DNA of 64,000 nt from Nitratireductor aquimarinus (GCF_046773475.1 NZ_CP177239.1:2542001-2606000); one strand, 5' to 3'. Shown: positions 29,861 to 38,694, numbered from the stretch's first letter. The notes: generated by a model from the sequence alone, not told the origin. Made by a program: numbers and translations.

Positions 29861-30819
29861 CACTTGCCCCCCAGCCGAATGCGTGGGTCGAGCACCGCAT
29901 AGGCGAGATCGACCAGAAGATTCACGATCATGAAGTTGAGCGCGATGAACAGGACCGAGCCCTGCACCAGCGCGTAGTCGCGCTGGAGAATGGCGTCGAG
30001 CACCATGCGCCCGAGGCCCGGCAGCGCAAAAATCTGTTCCACGATCACCGCGCCGCCCAGGAGATAGCCGAACTCGACGCCGCTCAGCGTCACCACCGGG
30101 ATCAGCGCGTTGGGCAGCGCATGCCGCCAGATCACCTTGCGCGCCGGCACGCCCTTGGCGCGCGCGGTGCGGATGTAATCGTCGCTCAGAATGTCGAGCA
30201 TGGCCGAGCGCGAAATGCGCGTCACGGCGGCGGCGAAGGCAAAGCCCAGCGTCAGCGCCGGCAGGATCATCTGCCCCAGATTGCGCAGCGGATTTTCAAG
30301 GAAGGGCGTGAATTCGCCCATGGCCGGCAGCACCCCGAAGCCCACCGACAGCACATAAATCGCCAGAAGCGCGAACACGAAATTCGGCGTCGACTGGCCG
30401 ATCATCGCGAAGATGCGCACGGCGAGATCGGACGGCTTTTCATTGCGCGTGGCGGCGAAGATGCCCGCCGGAAGACCGATGGCGAGCGCGATGACCATGG
30501 AGAGAAGCGCCAGTTCCAGTGTCAGCGGAAAGCGTTCGAGAATCACGTCGAGCACCGGCTTGCCGAAGGTCACGGACACGCCGAGATCGCCCTGAACCGC
30601 ACCCGCAAGCCAGCGCCAGTACTGGGTGAACCAGCCCTGATCGATGCCGAAATAGGCCTCAAGCGCTGCGCGCTGATCGGGCGTCAGAAGCCCGGCCTCT
30701 GTTCCCAGCATGGCCGTGATGGCATCGCCCGGCACCAGCCGGATCGAGACAAAGACGAGGATGGACACCCCGAGCATGACCAATGGAAAGGTCATCAGCC
30801 TTCGGGCCAGGTAATTCAT
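29860..30819 (-). CDS. Peptide-type ABC transporter permease (DppB-like)
   Basis: A 319-aa permease starting MNYLARRLMTFPLVMLGVS. The GDLGVSVTFGKPVLDVILER and EAA-loop ARKVIWRHALPNALIPVVT segments are those of DppB/GsiC permeases. It is separated from the binding-protein gene by a 359-bp gap holding hairpins and a long inverted repeat, and then tightly coupled to the second permease. Confidence 0.92.
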   Translation of the reverse strand: MNYLARRLMTFPLVMLGVSILVFVSIRLVPGDAITAMLGTEAGLLTPDQRAALEAYFGIDQGWFTQYWRWLAGAVQGDLGVSVTFGKPVLDVILERFPLTLELALLSMVIALAIGLPAGIFAATRNEKPSDLAVRIFAMIGQSTPNFVFALLAIYVLSVGFGVLPAMGEFTPFLENPLRNLGQMILPALTLGFAFAAAVTRISRSAMLDILSDDYIRTARAKGVPARKVIWRHALPNALIPVVTLSGVEFGYLLGGAVIVEQIFALPGLGRMVLDAILQRDYALVQGSVLFIALNFMIVNLLVDLAYAVLDPRIRLGGK

Positions 30820-30897
30820 GAAGCTTCCACTCCGTGTCCTTCTAACTGCAATCGTCTTGTGCCGTGGGGTTGAGGGCCGCGCCCTTCATGCCGCCCC

Positions 30898-31078
30898 CGT
30901 GGTTCGACAAGCTCACCATGAGGGCTGGGGATCAGTTCTCACATTGAGGACCTTGGCCCCGGCACTCTGAGGGTTTGAACCAAACACCACACATCTCATA
31001 CGCCTCCGGTACCGACCTGCAGATCATTGCAGGGTGACGGGCCATCAATAGCCCTCATGGTGAGCTTGTCGAACCACG
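30898..31078. repeat. REP-like inverted pair, locus 1
   Basis: 29-bp arms 30898-30926 and 31050-31078 are exact reverse complements, separated by 123 bp. The core begins GTGGTTCGACAAGCTCACC and ends ATGAGGGC. The same core, with one A/G change, forms a second pair at 58923-59065. Confidence 0.85.
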
Positions 31079-31143
31079 AGGGCGCTGGGCGGAGCCGCAT
31101 CAAATTCTCACGTTTCAAGCGCGACAGGGCGCCAGGCGCAAAC

Positions 31144-31169
31144 GGGGCCGCACCTGAACGTGCGGCCCC
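31144..31169 (-). terminator. Strong hairpin after the binding-protein gene
   Basis: Perfect stem GGGGCCGCAC/GTGCGGCCCC with a 6-nt loop, 10 bp past the stop. On the minus strand it is followed by only GTTTG, so it is likelier a partial terminator or RNA stabiliser than a full stop. Confidence 0.65.
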
Positions 31170-31178
31170 ATTTCGCAA

Positions 31179-32702
31179 TCACTCGCCGACCGTTACCTCG
31201 GTCAGGCCGAACAGCGTGCCGGTCGGGGAAGGCACGAAGCCGCCCACATTCTTCTGCTGCGCGGTGTAGGTGTAGCCCGTGTAGAGCCAGATCCACGGCG
31301 AAACCTCGGCGAGATGCGTCTCGAACCTGGAGAAGATCTCCTTGCGCTTCGCCGGGTCGGTCTCTTCGCGGCCCTCCTGCATCAGGCTGTCCAGCGTGTC
31401 GTCGATATAGTTGGCGACATGCTGCAGGTTGCCTGCCTTGGTCCAGTAGCGGTTGTACATGGAGAACGGATCAGCGCGACCGCCATTCAGAGCCACCGCC
31501 ATGTCGAAATCACCCTTCAGCCAGGTGTCCACATAGACGTTGAGCTCCATCATCTTGATGTCGAGATCGATGCCGATCTCGGCAAGCTGCGACTGGATCA
31601 CCTGTGCTTCGGCAGCGGCTGTGGGCGGCTCGCCCGTGGCTGCGATCACCGTTGCGGAAAAGCCGTCTGCATATCCGGCCTCGGCCATCAGCGCCTTGGC
31701 CTTCTCGACATCGCGCTCATAGCAGAACAGCGAAGCCGGGTCCGAGCGGTAGGCCGGCATGGTCAGCGGGCCGGTCACGGCGCCCTCGCCCAGAAGCGCT
31801 GTATCAAGCACGTCCTGACGGTCGATGGCGCAGGAGATGGCCTGACGCACGGCCAGTTCCGTCATCGGCTCGCGCGACGGGTTCAGCTGCAGCACGTGAT
31901 AGGCCAGAACCGGCGTGCGGCTCAGTTCGAGGCTCGCCTCGTTCGGCACCAGCGTGGCCACGAGCGGATCGTTGATCAGCGCGAAATCCACCTGCTTGGT
32001 GCGCAGCGCCGCCAGAATGGCGGTCTCGTCCGGCAGAACGGAAATGTTGATGCCGTCGACCTTCACCTCGCCGCCGGCCCAGTCCGGGTTGGCGCTCAGA
32101 ACCTCTTTCTGGTTCGGCTCCCAGCTGTCCAGCTTGAACGGGCCGGAGCCGATCGCCTTCGTGCCGATCGTGCCGGCCTCGATCTCGCTCGCCGGAGCAA
32201 CGGCAGCGTTGATGCTCGTCATCGCCGTCAGCATCGGAACGTCCGGCTGCGACAGGTTGAAGACAACGGTCGTCTCGTCCGGCGTGTCGATGCTCTCGAT
32301 GGAGGTGAAGTTGGCGCGGGCGGCAGCGCCCGTCGCTTCGTCCAGAATGCGCTGGAAGGAAGCCTTTACGTCAGCCGACGTCACCTTTTCGCCGTTCTGG
32401 AACTGCGCATCGCCATCCAGCTTGAAGGTCAGCGTCTTGCCGTCCTCGGAGAACTCCCAGGTCTCGGCCACTGCGGGAACGATCTGCAGCTCGGCGTCGA
32501 GACGCACCAGCGGCTCATAGACCAGTTCCAGAAGCCGAAGCGACGAGAAGGCCGTCTGCTTGTGCGGATCAAGACCCGTCGCGTCCTGCGACCAGGCCAT
32601 GCGCAGCGTCTCGGCCGCAGCCGGCGCAATTGCCGTCGTTGCGCCGAGCGTTGCCGCGAGCGCCACCGACGCTGCGAAATTCTTCATCAAAGTTTTTCCC
32701 AT
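31179..32702 (-). CDS. ABC transporter substrate-binding protein, peptide/nickel (SBP_bac_5) family
   Basis: Periplasmic binding protein of about 507 aa. The signal peptide is MGKTLMKNFAASVALAATLG and on to the APAAAE cleavage region (about residue 32). Family features: DATGLDPHKQT, VYEPLVRLDAEL, the TFKLDGDAQFQNGEKVTSADV segment and GSGPFKLDSW. ATG at 32702 is preferred since GGAGG is 9 bases upstream; ATG at 32708 would be only 3 away. It lies 64 bp after murQ. The operon suggests MurNAc-containing peptidoglycan fragments as ligand (inference). Confidence 0.9.
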   Translation of the reverse strand: MGKTLMKNFAASVALAATLGATTAIAPAAAETLRMAWSQDATGLDPHKQTAFSSLRLLELVYEPLVRLDAELQIVPAVAETWEFSEDGKTLTFKLDGDAQFQNGEKVTSADVKASFQRILDEATGAAARANFTSIESIDTPDETTVVFNLSQPDVPMLTAMTSINAAVAPASEIEAGTIGTKAIGSGPFKLDSWEPNQKEVLSANPDWAGGEVKVDGINISVLPDETAILAALRTKQVDFALINDPLVATLVPNEASLELSRTPVLAYHVLQLNPSREPMTELAVRQAISCAIDRQDVLDTALLGEGAVTGPLTMPAYRSDPASLFCYERDVEKAKALMAEAGYADGFSATVIAATGEPPTAAAEAQVIQSQLAEIGIDLDIKMMELNVYVDTWLKGDFDMAVALNGGRADPFSMYNRYWTKAGNLQHVANYIDDTLDSLMQEGREETDPAKRKEIFSRFETHLAEVSPWIWLYTGYTYTAQQKNVGGFVPSPTGTLFGLTEVTVGE

Positions 32703-32766
32703 GATCATCTTCCTCCGAAAGCGATTGATGCCAGCGGCCTTTCGACGGACCGCATGAATGCCTGCT

Positions 32767-33705
32767 TCACTTGCTGGCCGTCTGGCCCTGCCTGTCGTTT
32801 ATTGCCTTGCGCAGAAAGCCGCCAGCCTGCTCGAGCGCCGCGCGCGCCTCCTCCACATCCATGTCCGTCAATGCGATGAAGATCGCGAGTTTCACATCAT
32901 TGCCACTCTGGCCCAGCAGCGTCTCGGCCTCGTCCGCCGAGCAGCCCGTTGCCTCCATGACAATGCGCGATGCACGCGCCAGAAGCTTCTGGTTGCTGAT
33001 GTTAACGTCCACCATCAGGTTCTGGTAGATCTTGCCGATGCGGATCATGCTCGCCGTGGAGAGCATGTTGAGGATGAGCTTCTGCGCCGTACCCGATTTC
33101 ATCCGCGTCGAGCCGGTCAGGATTTCCGGCCCCACCACGGGCGCGATGGCGATATCGGCAATCGCGCCGATGGCCGAATCCGGGTTGCACGAAAGCGAAA
33201 CGGTTTTCGCACCGGTCTCGCGGGCGTATTTCAGGCCGCCGATCACATAGGGCGTGCGGCCGCTCACCGCGATGCCCACCACGACATCCCTGTCGGTGAG
33301 CGCCAGATCGACAAGCGCCTGCCGTCCCTGTTCCGGCTCGTCTTCCGCGCCTTCAACGGCGTGCCTCAGCGCATGGTCGCCGCCGGCGATCACCCCGGTC
33401 ACCATGTCTTCGGGCACGCTGAAGGTGGGCGGGCATTCCGAAGCGTCGAGCACGCCGAGCCGGCCGCTCGTGCCAGCGCCCATATAGATCAGCCGGCCAC
33501 CGTTCTGAAACGCCTCGACGATCCGGTCGACGGCTTCCGCGATCTCCGGGATCACCTTTTCGACGGCCAGCGGCACGTCCTTGTCTGCCGTGTTGATGAG
33601 TTTGAGGATTTCGGTCGTCGGCTGCAGATCGATCTGCATCGTGTCGGGGTTGCGTCCTTCCGAAACGAGCTTTTCCAGCTCCGACATAAGCGTCTGCGCG
33701 TTCAT
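32767..33705 (-). CDS. murQ: N-acetylmuramic acid 6-phosphate etherase
   Basis: SIS-domain lyase of 312 aa that cleaves the lactyl ether of MurNAc-6-phosphate to GlcNAc-6-phosphate and D-lactate (EC 4.2.1.126). The active-site motif GAGTSGRLGVLDASECPPTF spans residues 77-96 with catalytic Glu90, and STRMKSGTAQKLILNMLSTA is the second signature. First gene of the operon that ends with anmK. A palindromic candidate operator lies about 107 bp upstream. Confidence 0.97.
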   Translation of the reverse strand: MNAQTLMSELEKLVSEGRNPDTMQIDLQPTTEILKLINTADKDVPLAVEKVIPEIAEAVDRIVEAFQNGGRLIYMGAGTSGRLGVLDASECPPTFSVPEDMVTGVIAGGDHALRHAVEGAEDEPEQGRQALVDLALTDRDVVVGIAVSGRTPYVIGGLKYARETGAKTVSLSCNPDSAIGAIADIAIAPVVGPEILTGSTRMKSGTAQKLILNMLSTASMIRIGKIYQNLMVDVNISNQKLLARASRIVMEATGCSADEAETLLGQSGNDVKLAIFIALTDMDVEEARAALEQAGGFLRKAINDRQGQTASK

Positions 33706-33801
33706 AACGTCTCCCGAAATCGCCTTCCGGCGCGCGGTCTCACCGCTTTCGCCGGTCTACTCGCCTTTCAGAAGTGTTAAGATTGAAAATTCCAAGAGTC
33801 A

Positions 33802-33826
33802 ATTACAGTTAGGAATAATCTATTCC
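33802..33826. promoter_or_regulatory. MurR/RpiR-type operator upstream of murQ
   Basis: Core GGAATA (33812-33817), ATC, TATTCC (33821-33826), preceded by ATTACAGT (33802-33809). A 22-of-25 identical copy lies at 56624-56648 in front of the rpiR and murA genes. On the minus strand the site sits just upstream of TTGACT (complement of 33796-33801), a candidate -35, with TAACAC 17 bp later. Confidence 0.75.
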
Positions 33827-33966
33827 TGTCCGGATGCACGGAAACCCCGACCGGACCGGCTCTCCCATGAGAGCTGGCCCGCCGGTTCAGGTACAAAATG
33901 ACCGTCTGGAAACAGGATGGCGGGGTGCCGGCGCCCCCCCCCGGAAGGAGGAGGCCGGCGTCCGAT

Positions 33967-35607
33967 TCAGCCTTCGCGCAGCGCCGTGATGCGTTTCACC
34001 ATGCCTGCAGTTGCGGCATCGCGATCGGCAGCGTCCGCCTTGCCCTCGACCACGGGCAGGAGTTCCGTGGCGAGCTCCTTGCCCAGCTCCACGCCCCATT
34101 GGTCGAAAGCGTTGATGCCGAAGAGCTGCGCCTCGACGAAAACCCGGTGCTCATAGAGCGCGATCAGGCGGCCAAGCGCATAGGGATCAAGCTTGCGGTA
34201 GAGAACCGTCAGCGACGGCCGGTTGCCGGTGAAGACCCGATGCGGCGCGATCCGCCTGATCTCGTCTTCGGGGAACCCCTTGTCCAGAAGCTGCGCTTCG
34301 GCCTCGGCCAGCGTGCGCCCCTTCATCAGGGCTTCAGCCTGCGCAAGACAATTGGCCACCAGCAAATCGTGATGGTGCTGCAGGCCAGCCTCATGGCCTT
34401 CCGCCGCCAGCATGAACTCCACCGGAATAATGTCGGTGCCCTGGTGCAGAAGCTGGAAGAAAGCGTGCTGGCCATTGGTGCCCGGCTCGCCCCACACCAG
34501 CGGCCCGGTGGGCGTGATGACCGGCGAACCGTCGAGCCGCACGCCCTTGCCGTTCGATTCCATATCGAGCTGCTGGAGATAGGCCGGCAGCCGCTCAAGG
34601 CGCTGGTCATAGGGAATGATCGCGCGGGCCGGATAATCGCACACGACCCGGTGCCAGTAGCCGACGAGACCAAGAATAGCCGGCAAATTTTCTCTGAGCG
34701 GTGCGGATTTGAAATGCCGGTCCATGGCTTCCGCACCGGCGAGCAGACGGCGGAAATCATCAGCACCAAGCGCGATCATGATCGGCAGGCCAATGGCCGA
34801 CCACAGCGAATACCGCCCGCCGACCCAGTCCCAGAATCCGAACACGCGCGCCGGATCGATGCCGAACTCCGCCACCTTGTCGAGCGCGGTGGAAACGGCG
34901 GCGAAATGATCGCCCGTCGCCGACTGCCCGAGCTTTGCGGCGACCCATTTCTGCGCCGTGCGGGCATTGGTCATCGTCTCGATGGTCGTGAAGGTCTTCG
35001 AGGCGATGATGAAGAGCGTGGTCTCCGGATCGAGCCCCGACAGCGTGTCGGCAATATGCGCGCCATCCACGTTGGAGACATAATGAAGGCGCGGCCCGTC
35101 ATGATAGGGCGAGAGCGCCCGCGTCACCATGACGGGGCCAAGGTCCGAGCCGCCAATGCCGATGTTCACCACATCGGTGAAGGCCTTGCCGGTCGCGCCA
35201 TGGATCGCGCCCGAACGCACGCCGTCGGCAAAAGCGTCCATCGCCTCCAGCACGGCGCGCACATCCGGCATCACGTCATCGCCGTCATTGTAGACAGCAC
35301 CGCCGGAGAGCGCGCGCAGAGCCGTATGCAGCACGGCGCGGTCCTCGGTGACGTTGATGTGTTTGCCGGCAAACATATCGTCCCGCGCCTGCTCCAGCCC
35401 GGCCGCTTCGGCAAGCTTGAGGAGCAGCCCCACCGTTTCCTCGTCCACTGCGGCGCGCGAATAATCCAGCGTCAGATCGTCGAGAGCGAGCGAGAAGCGG
35501 GCAAAACGATTCGGGTCGGAATCAAAGGCGGCGCGCATATCCATGGGCGCGGTTTTCCCGCGATGCTCCTGAAGCGCAGCCAGCGCGGTTTCGAATGCCG
35601 TGTCCAA
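33967..35607 (-). CDS. pgi: Glucose-6-phosphate isomerase
   Basis: A 546-aa cytosolic isomerase interconverting glucose-6-phosphate and fructose-6-phosphate. Both PROSITE-type signatures are visible (VFGFWDWVGGRYSLWSAIG; GEPGTNGQHAFFQLLHQG), with NIGIGGSDLGPVMV and the C-terminal region FDQWGVELGKELA. Length matches the usual 540-550. Single gene, divergent from the MocR gene. It handles fructose-6-phosphate, which MurNAc/GlcNAc breakdown also yields. The 261-bp gap downstream has a GC-rich GCCGGC hairpin and a nine-C run (33934-33942) but no gene. Confidence 0.97.
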   Translation of the reverse strand: MDTAFETALAALQEHRGKTAPMDMRAAFDSDPNRFARFSLALDDLTLDYSRAAVDEETVGLLLKLAEAAGLEQARDDMFAGKHINVTEDRAVLHTALRALSGGAVYNDGDDVMPDVRAVLEAMDAFADGVRSGAIHGATGKAFTDVVNIGIGGSDLGPVMVTRALSPYHDGPRLHYVSNVDGAHIADTLSGLDPETTLFIIASKTFTTIETMTNARTAQKWVAAKLGQSATGDHFAAVSTALDKVAEFGIDPARVFGFWDWVGGRYSLWSAIGLPIMIALGADDFRRLLAGAEAMDRHFKSAPLRENLPAILGLVGYWHRVVCDYPARAIIPYDQRLERLPAYLQQLDMESNGKGVRLDGSPVITPTGPLVWGEPGTNGQHAFFQLLHQGTDIIPVEFMLAAEGHEAGLQHHHDLLVANCLAQAEALMKGRTLAEAEAQLLDKGFPEDEIRRIAPHRVFTGNRPSLTVLYRKLDPYALGRLIALYEHRVFVEAQLFGINAFDQWGVELGKELATELLPVVEGKADAADRDAATAGMVKRITALREG

Positions 35608-35697
35608 GGGGGCCCTCCTGCAAAAAGAAACGCGCCTCTTTTATCAGACAAAATGAGGCGGCACAGGGGGTTGCTGGCATCCATCAATTTCTTTGTT

Positions 35698-35715
35698 GGA
35701 ACAATCAATTGTACC
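35698..35715. promoter_or_regulatory. Candidate MocR operator
   Basis: GGAACAATCAATTGTACC, 14 of 18 positions symmetric, 55 bp before the MocR start and 90 bp before pgi. A TTGACA at 35719-35724 follows it. Position suits autoregulation. Confidence 0.35.
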
Positions 35716-35769
35716 AGGGTTGACATGCATTGCCCCAAGGTTACGCTCCGCCCCGGAGAGGAAAACCAT

Positions 35770-37266
35770 ATGTCAGCCAGAAACGACACCGCCCTCTGGA
35801 CCGGTCTGTTCAAGATTTCCCCCGAATCGGGACAGACGCTCCAGGCACAGATCCGCCAGGCCATCGTGTCGGCAATTCTCGATCGCCAGATCGCCCCTTC
35901 CATGCCGCTTCCATCCTGCCGCATTCTCGCGGAAAAGCTGGGTGTTGCGCGTGGTACGGTGGTGCTGGCCTTCCAGCAGCTCGTCGATCAGGGCTTCCTG
36001 ATCGCGCGCGAGCGCCGCGGCCACTTTGTCAATCCGGAGGTGCTGGCCGCGCCCCCGCGCCCGCCGCGCAAACAGGGTGGCAAGGATGGCGTGAACTGGG
36101 GCGAGCGGTTCCAGATTCTGGCCAGCGAAATGCCCGAGCCGCGCAAGAACGAAGACTGGATGAAGGCCTCTTATCCTTTCGTCTATGGGCAGTTCGATCC
36201 GGGGCTTTTCCCGACCGCCGAATGGCGCGAATGCAACCGCATGGCGCTTGCCGTTCTGGAGATTCGCAACTGGGCGGCCGATATGGTCGACCGTGACGAC
36301 CCGCTCTTGATCGAGCAGATCCAGGCGCGGCTTCTTCCGCGTCGCGGCATCTTCGCCAATCCCGACGAAATCCTGATCACGCTCGGCTCGCAGCACGCGC
36401 TTTACATGCTCGCCACGCTGCTCATGAGCCGTGGCAAGAAGGTGGCCGTGGAGAACCCCGGCTATCCCGACGCGCGCTCCATCTTCCAGCTCGCCGGCGC
36501 GCAGATCGCACCGGTTCCCGTCGACCGGCAGGGCATCGACGTGGCGCAGATTCCGGAAGATGCAGACTTCGTTTTCGCCACGCCGAGCCATCATTGCCCG
36601 ACCATGGTGCCGCTCAGCCAGGCGCGCCGCGAGGCGCTTCTGGAAGGGGCGGAGCGCAATGACTGGATCGTCATCGAGGATGATTATGACAGCCAGCTCG
36701 CCGACGAGCGCCCGCAGGCAGCCCTCAAGGGGCTCGACCGCACGGGCCGCGTTGTGCATCTGGGCTCCATGTCCAAGACGCTCGCACCGGGCCTGCGCAT
36801 GGGTTACATCGTTGCCCCGGCTGACCTGATCGCAGAACTGCGCGCCTTACGCCGCTTCATGCTGCGCCATCCGCCGGCCAACAACCAGCGGGCCGTGGCG
36901 CTGTTCCTGTCGCTTGGCCATCACGACACGCTGGTGCGCCGTATCTCTGCGGCTTTCGAGGAGCGGCGTGAAAAGCTTTATCAGGCTGTCGGCGACATCC
37001 TGCCGGACTGGAACGCAGCCGACATTCGCGGCGGCACCTCGCTCTGGCTCGAAGGCCCGCCCGGACTGGACACTGTGGCCCTTGCCAAATCGGCTGCCCG
37101 GCGCAGCGTGCTGATCGAGCCCGGTGCGCGCTTCTTCATTGACCGCCCGCGCGCGACGCAGTTCATGCGGCTTGGCATTTCGTCCATCGCGGCCCAACAG
37201 ATCGAGCCCGGCATCCGCGAACTCGCAGCAGCCGCTTCCGCCGAACATCGACGCGCCGCTGCATAA
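35770..37266 (+). CDS. MocR/PdxR-type GntR-aminotransferase fusion regulator
   Basis: A 498-aa regulator: GntR winged helix at about residues 25-90 (LPSCRILAEKLGVARGTVVL) joined to an aminotransferase fold I domain at about 125-490. The PLP Schiff-base lysine lies in HLGSMSKTLAPGLRMGY and the Asp/Tyr pair in IEDDYDSQL, so PLP binding looks intact. Such proteins regulate vitamin B6, GABA, taurine or rhizopine-type genes. GGAGAGG precedes the ATG. The target cannot be named; neighbours are pgi and chrA. Confidence 0.9.
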   Translation: MSARNDTALWTGLFKISPESGQTLQAQIRQAIVSAILDRQIAPSMPLPSCRILAEKLGVARGTVVLAFQQLVDQGFLIARERRGHFVNPEVLAAPPRPPRKQGGKDGVNWGERFQILASEMPEPRKNEDWMKASYPFVYGQFDPGLFPTAEWRECNRMALAVLEIRNWAADMVDRDDPLLIEQIQARLLPRRGIFANPDEILITLGSQHALYMLATLLMSRGKKVAVENPGYPDARSIFQLAGAQIAPVPVDRQGIDVAQIPEDADFVFATPSHHCPTMVPLSQARREALLEGAERNDWIVIEDDYDSQLADERPQAALKGLDRTGRVVHLGSMSKTLAPGLRMGYIVAPADLIAELRALRRFMLRHPPANNQRAVALFLSLGHHDTLVRRISAAFEERREKLYQAVGDILPDWNAADIRGGTSLWLEGPPGLDTVALAKSAARRSVLIEPGARFFIDRPRATQFMRLGISSIAAQQIEPGIRELAAAASAEHRRAAA

Positions 37267-37276
37267 CCGCAGACAA

Positions 37277-37309
37277 AGGCCCCTCCCGGTTTCCGGGACG
37301 GGCCTCTTT
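37277..37309. terminator. Terminator between MocR and chrA
   Basis: AGGCCC/GGGCCT and TCCCGG/CCGGGA stems with a TTT loop and one C-C mismatch (37277-37305), followed by CTTT on the plus strand. It lies between the convergent 3' ends. Confidence 0.75.
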
Positions 37310-38526
37310 CAAAAGACTGCCAGCGCCATTCCCGCCAGCGCGCACAGCACCACCACCACCCATGGCGGGGTCTTCCACACCGTCAGAAGCAGAAAGCCGA
37401 CCGCCGCCAGCGCAAAGTCTGCCGGTGCAAGGATCGCCGTGGTCCAGAGCGGATCGTAGAGAGCCGCCGCCAATATGCCGACCACCGCCGCATTCGTGCC
37501 CATCATTGCCGCGCGCGCCGCATCGAACTGGCGGAAACGGTCCCAGAAGGGCGCAACGCCCATCAAAAGCAGGAAGCCCGGCAGGAAGATCGCGACAAGC
37601 GCGATTGCAGCGCCGGCCACGCCCGTGGGCGGCATGTCCAGAACCGCGCCCAGATAGGCAGCGAATGTGAAGAGCGGCCCCGGCACCGCCTGCGCCGCGC
37701 CGTAGCCGGCAAGAAACGCATCCTGCGAGACCCAGCCAGGCTCGACGACGCCCGCCTCAAGCAGCGGCAGCACCACATGCCCGCCGCCGAACACCAGCGC
37801 GCCCGCACGATAGAAGGTGTCGAACACGGCAAGCCCCTGCGTCATCTGCCCTGCCAGCGGCAGACCGAACAGCAGAAACGCGAAAAGGGAAAGGCAGATG
37901 ATCCCGGCGCGCTTCGACAGCCCGAAGGCCACCGTCTGCCCAGCCTCACCGACCCTATCCCGGCACAGCCACCAGCCAAGCAGCGCGCCTGACAGAATGG
38001 CCGCAATCTGCGCGAAGGCGCTGGCCGCTAACGTCACCAGAACAAGCGCTGCAAGCGCGATGCCTGCGCGCTCGCGGTCCGGGCAGAGCGACCGCGCCAT
38101 GCCCCACACCGCCTGCGCCACCACGGCCACCGCCACGATCTTCAGCCCGTGCAACAGCCCCGCGCCGAGCGGATTGTCGAGCGCCCCCGCAAAAAGCGCG
38201 AACGCAAAGAGAAGCAGGGCCGAAGGCAGGGTGAAGGCCGCCCACGCGGCTGCCGCCCCCATGGGGCCTGCCCGCAGGAAACCCAGCGCAAAGCCCACCT
38301 GGCTGCTCGCCGGGCCGGGCAGGAACTGGCACAGCGCAACGAGGTCCGCATAGGCCTTTTCGTCCAGCCATTTGCGCCGCACCACCAGCGCGTCGCGGAA
38401 ATAGCCGAGATGCGCGATGGGGCCACCGAACGAGGTCACACCGAGCTTGAGGAAGACGCGGAAAACCTCTCCCGCCGTTCCCTTTGCCTCTGCCCCTGTT
38501 CCGCCCCGCACGTCGCTGTCGCTCAT
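37309..38526 (-). CDS. chrA: Chromate transporter, two-domain ChrA
   Basis: A 405-aa inner-membrane protein with two CHR halves, each opening with the family motif: FLKLGVTSFGGPIAHLGYF near residue 25 and FYRAGALVFGGGHVVLPLL near residue 225. CQFLPGPASSQVGF and QAVPGPLFTFAAYLG are the paired PGP motifs. About 10-12 helices. The start MSDSDV has AGGTGG upstream. Role by homology is chromate/sulfate-type anion efflux; no chrB regulator is adjacent. Confidence 0.92.
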   Translation of the reverse strand: MSDSDVRGGTGAEAKGTAGEVFRVFLKLGVTSFGGPIAHLGYFRDALVVRRKWLDEKAYADLVALCQFLPGPASSQVGFALGFLRAGPMGAAAAWAAFTLPSALLLFAFALFAGALDNPLGAGLLHGLKIVAVAVVAQAVWGMARSLCPDRERAGIALAALVLVTLAASAFAQIAAILSGALLGWWLCRDRVGEAGQTVAFGLSKRAGIICLSLFAFLLFGLPLAGQMTQGLAVFDTFYRAGALVFGGGHVVLPLLEAGVVEPGWVSQDAFLAGYGAAQAVPGPLFTFAAYLGAVLDMPPTGVAGAAIALVAIFLPGFLLLMGVAPFWDRFRQFDAARAAMMGTNAAVVGILAAALYDPLWTTAILAPADFALAAVGFLLLTVWKTPPWVVVVLCALAGMALAVF

Positions 38527-38694
38527 TGTTCCACCTGATGTCTCGGCCGATTCGATGTCGCATAATCGCGGCACATGTCACCTGCAAGACAAGACTGGTC
38601 ACCCGCAAGACAACACTGCCGACGCCCGCGCGGATGGACAAGACGCAAGCAGTGGGTTAGCCAGATTGAGACATGATTTCAGGAGGGACGCGCC

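Larger units (their letters stand above)
30820..31178. other. Intra-operon gap between binding protein and permease genes
   Basis: 359 bp with no gene. It contains a 29-bp perfect inverted repeat (30898-30926 and 31050-31078), a small CTGCA/TGCAG hairpin at 31017-31032, and a 10-bp stem directly after the binding-protein gene. The region can fold extensively and probably lowers downstream expression relative to the binding protein. Confidence 0.65.

Noticed and set aside
30898..31078. Inverted repeats as IS element ends
   Set aside because: Only 123 bp lie between the arms, with no transposase or target duplication.
31314..32879. Long plus-strand open frame opposite the peptide-binding protein gene
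   Set aside because: Shadow frame with no domain features; the minus-strand gene has a signal peptide and SBP_bac_5 motifs.
33898..35769. Possible 600-residue N-terminal extension of the MocR protein
   Set aside because: The open frame runs antisense to pgi; the true start at 35770 has GGAGAGG and gives a standard MocR length.
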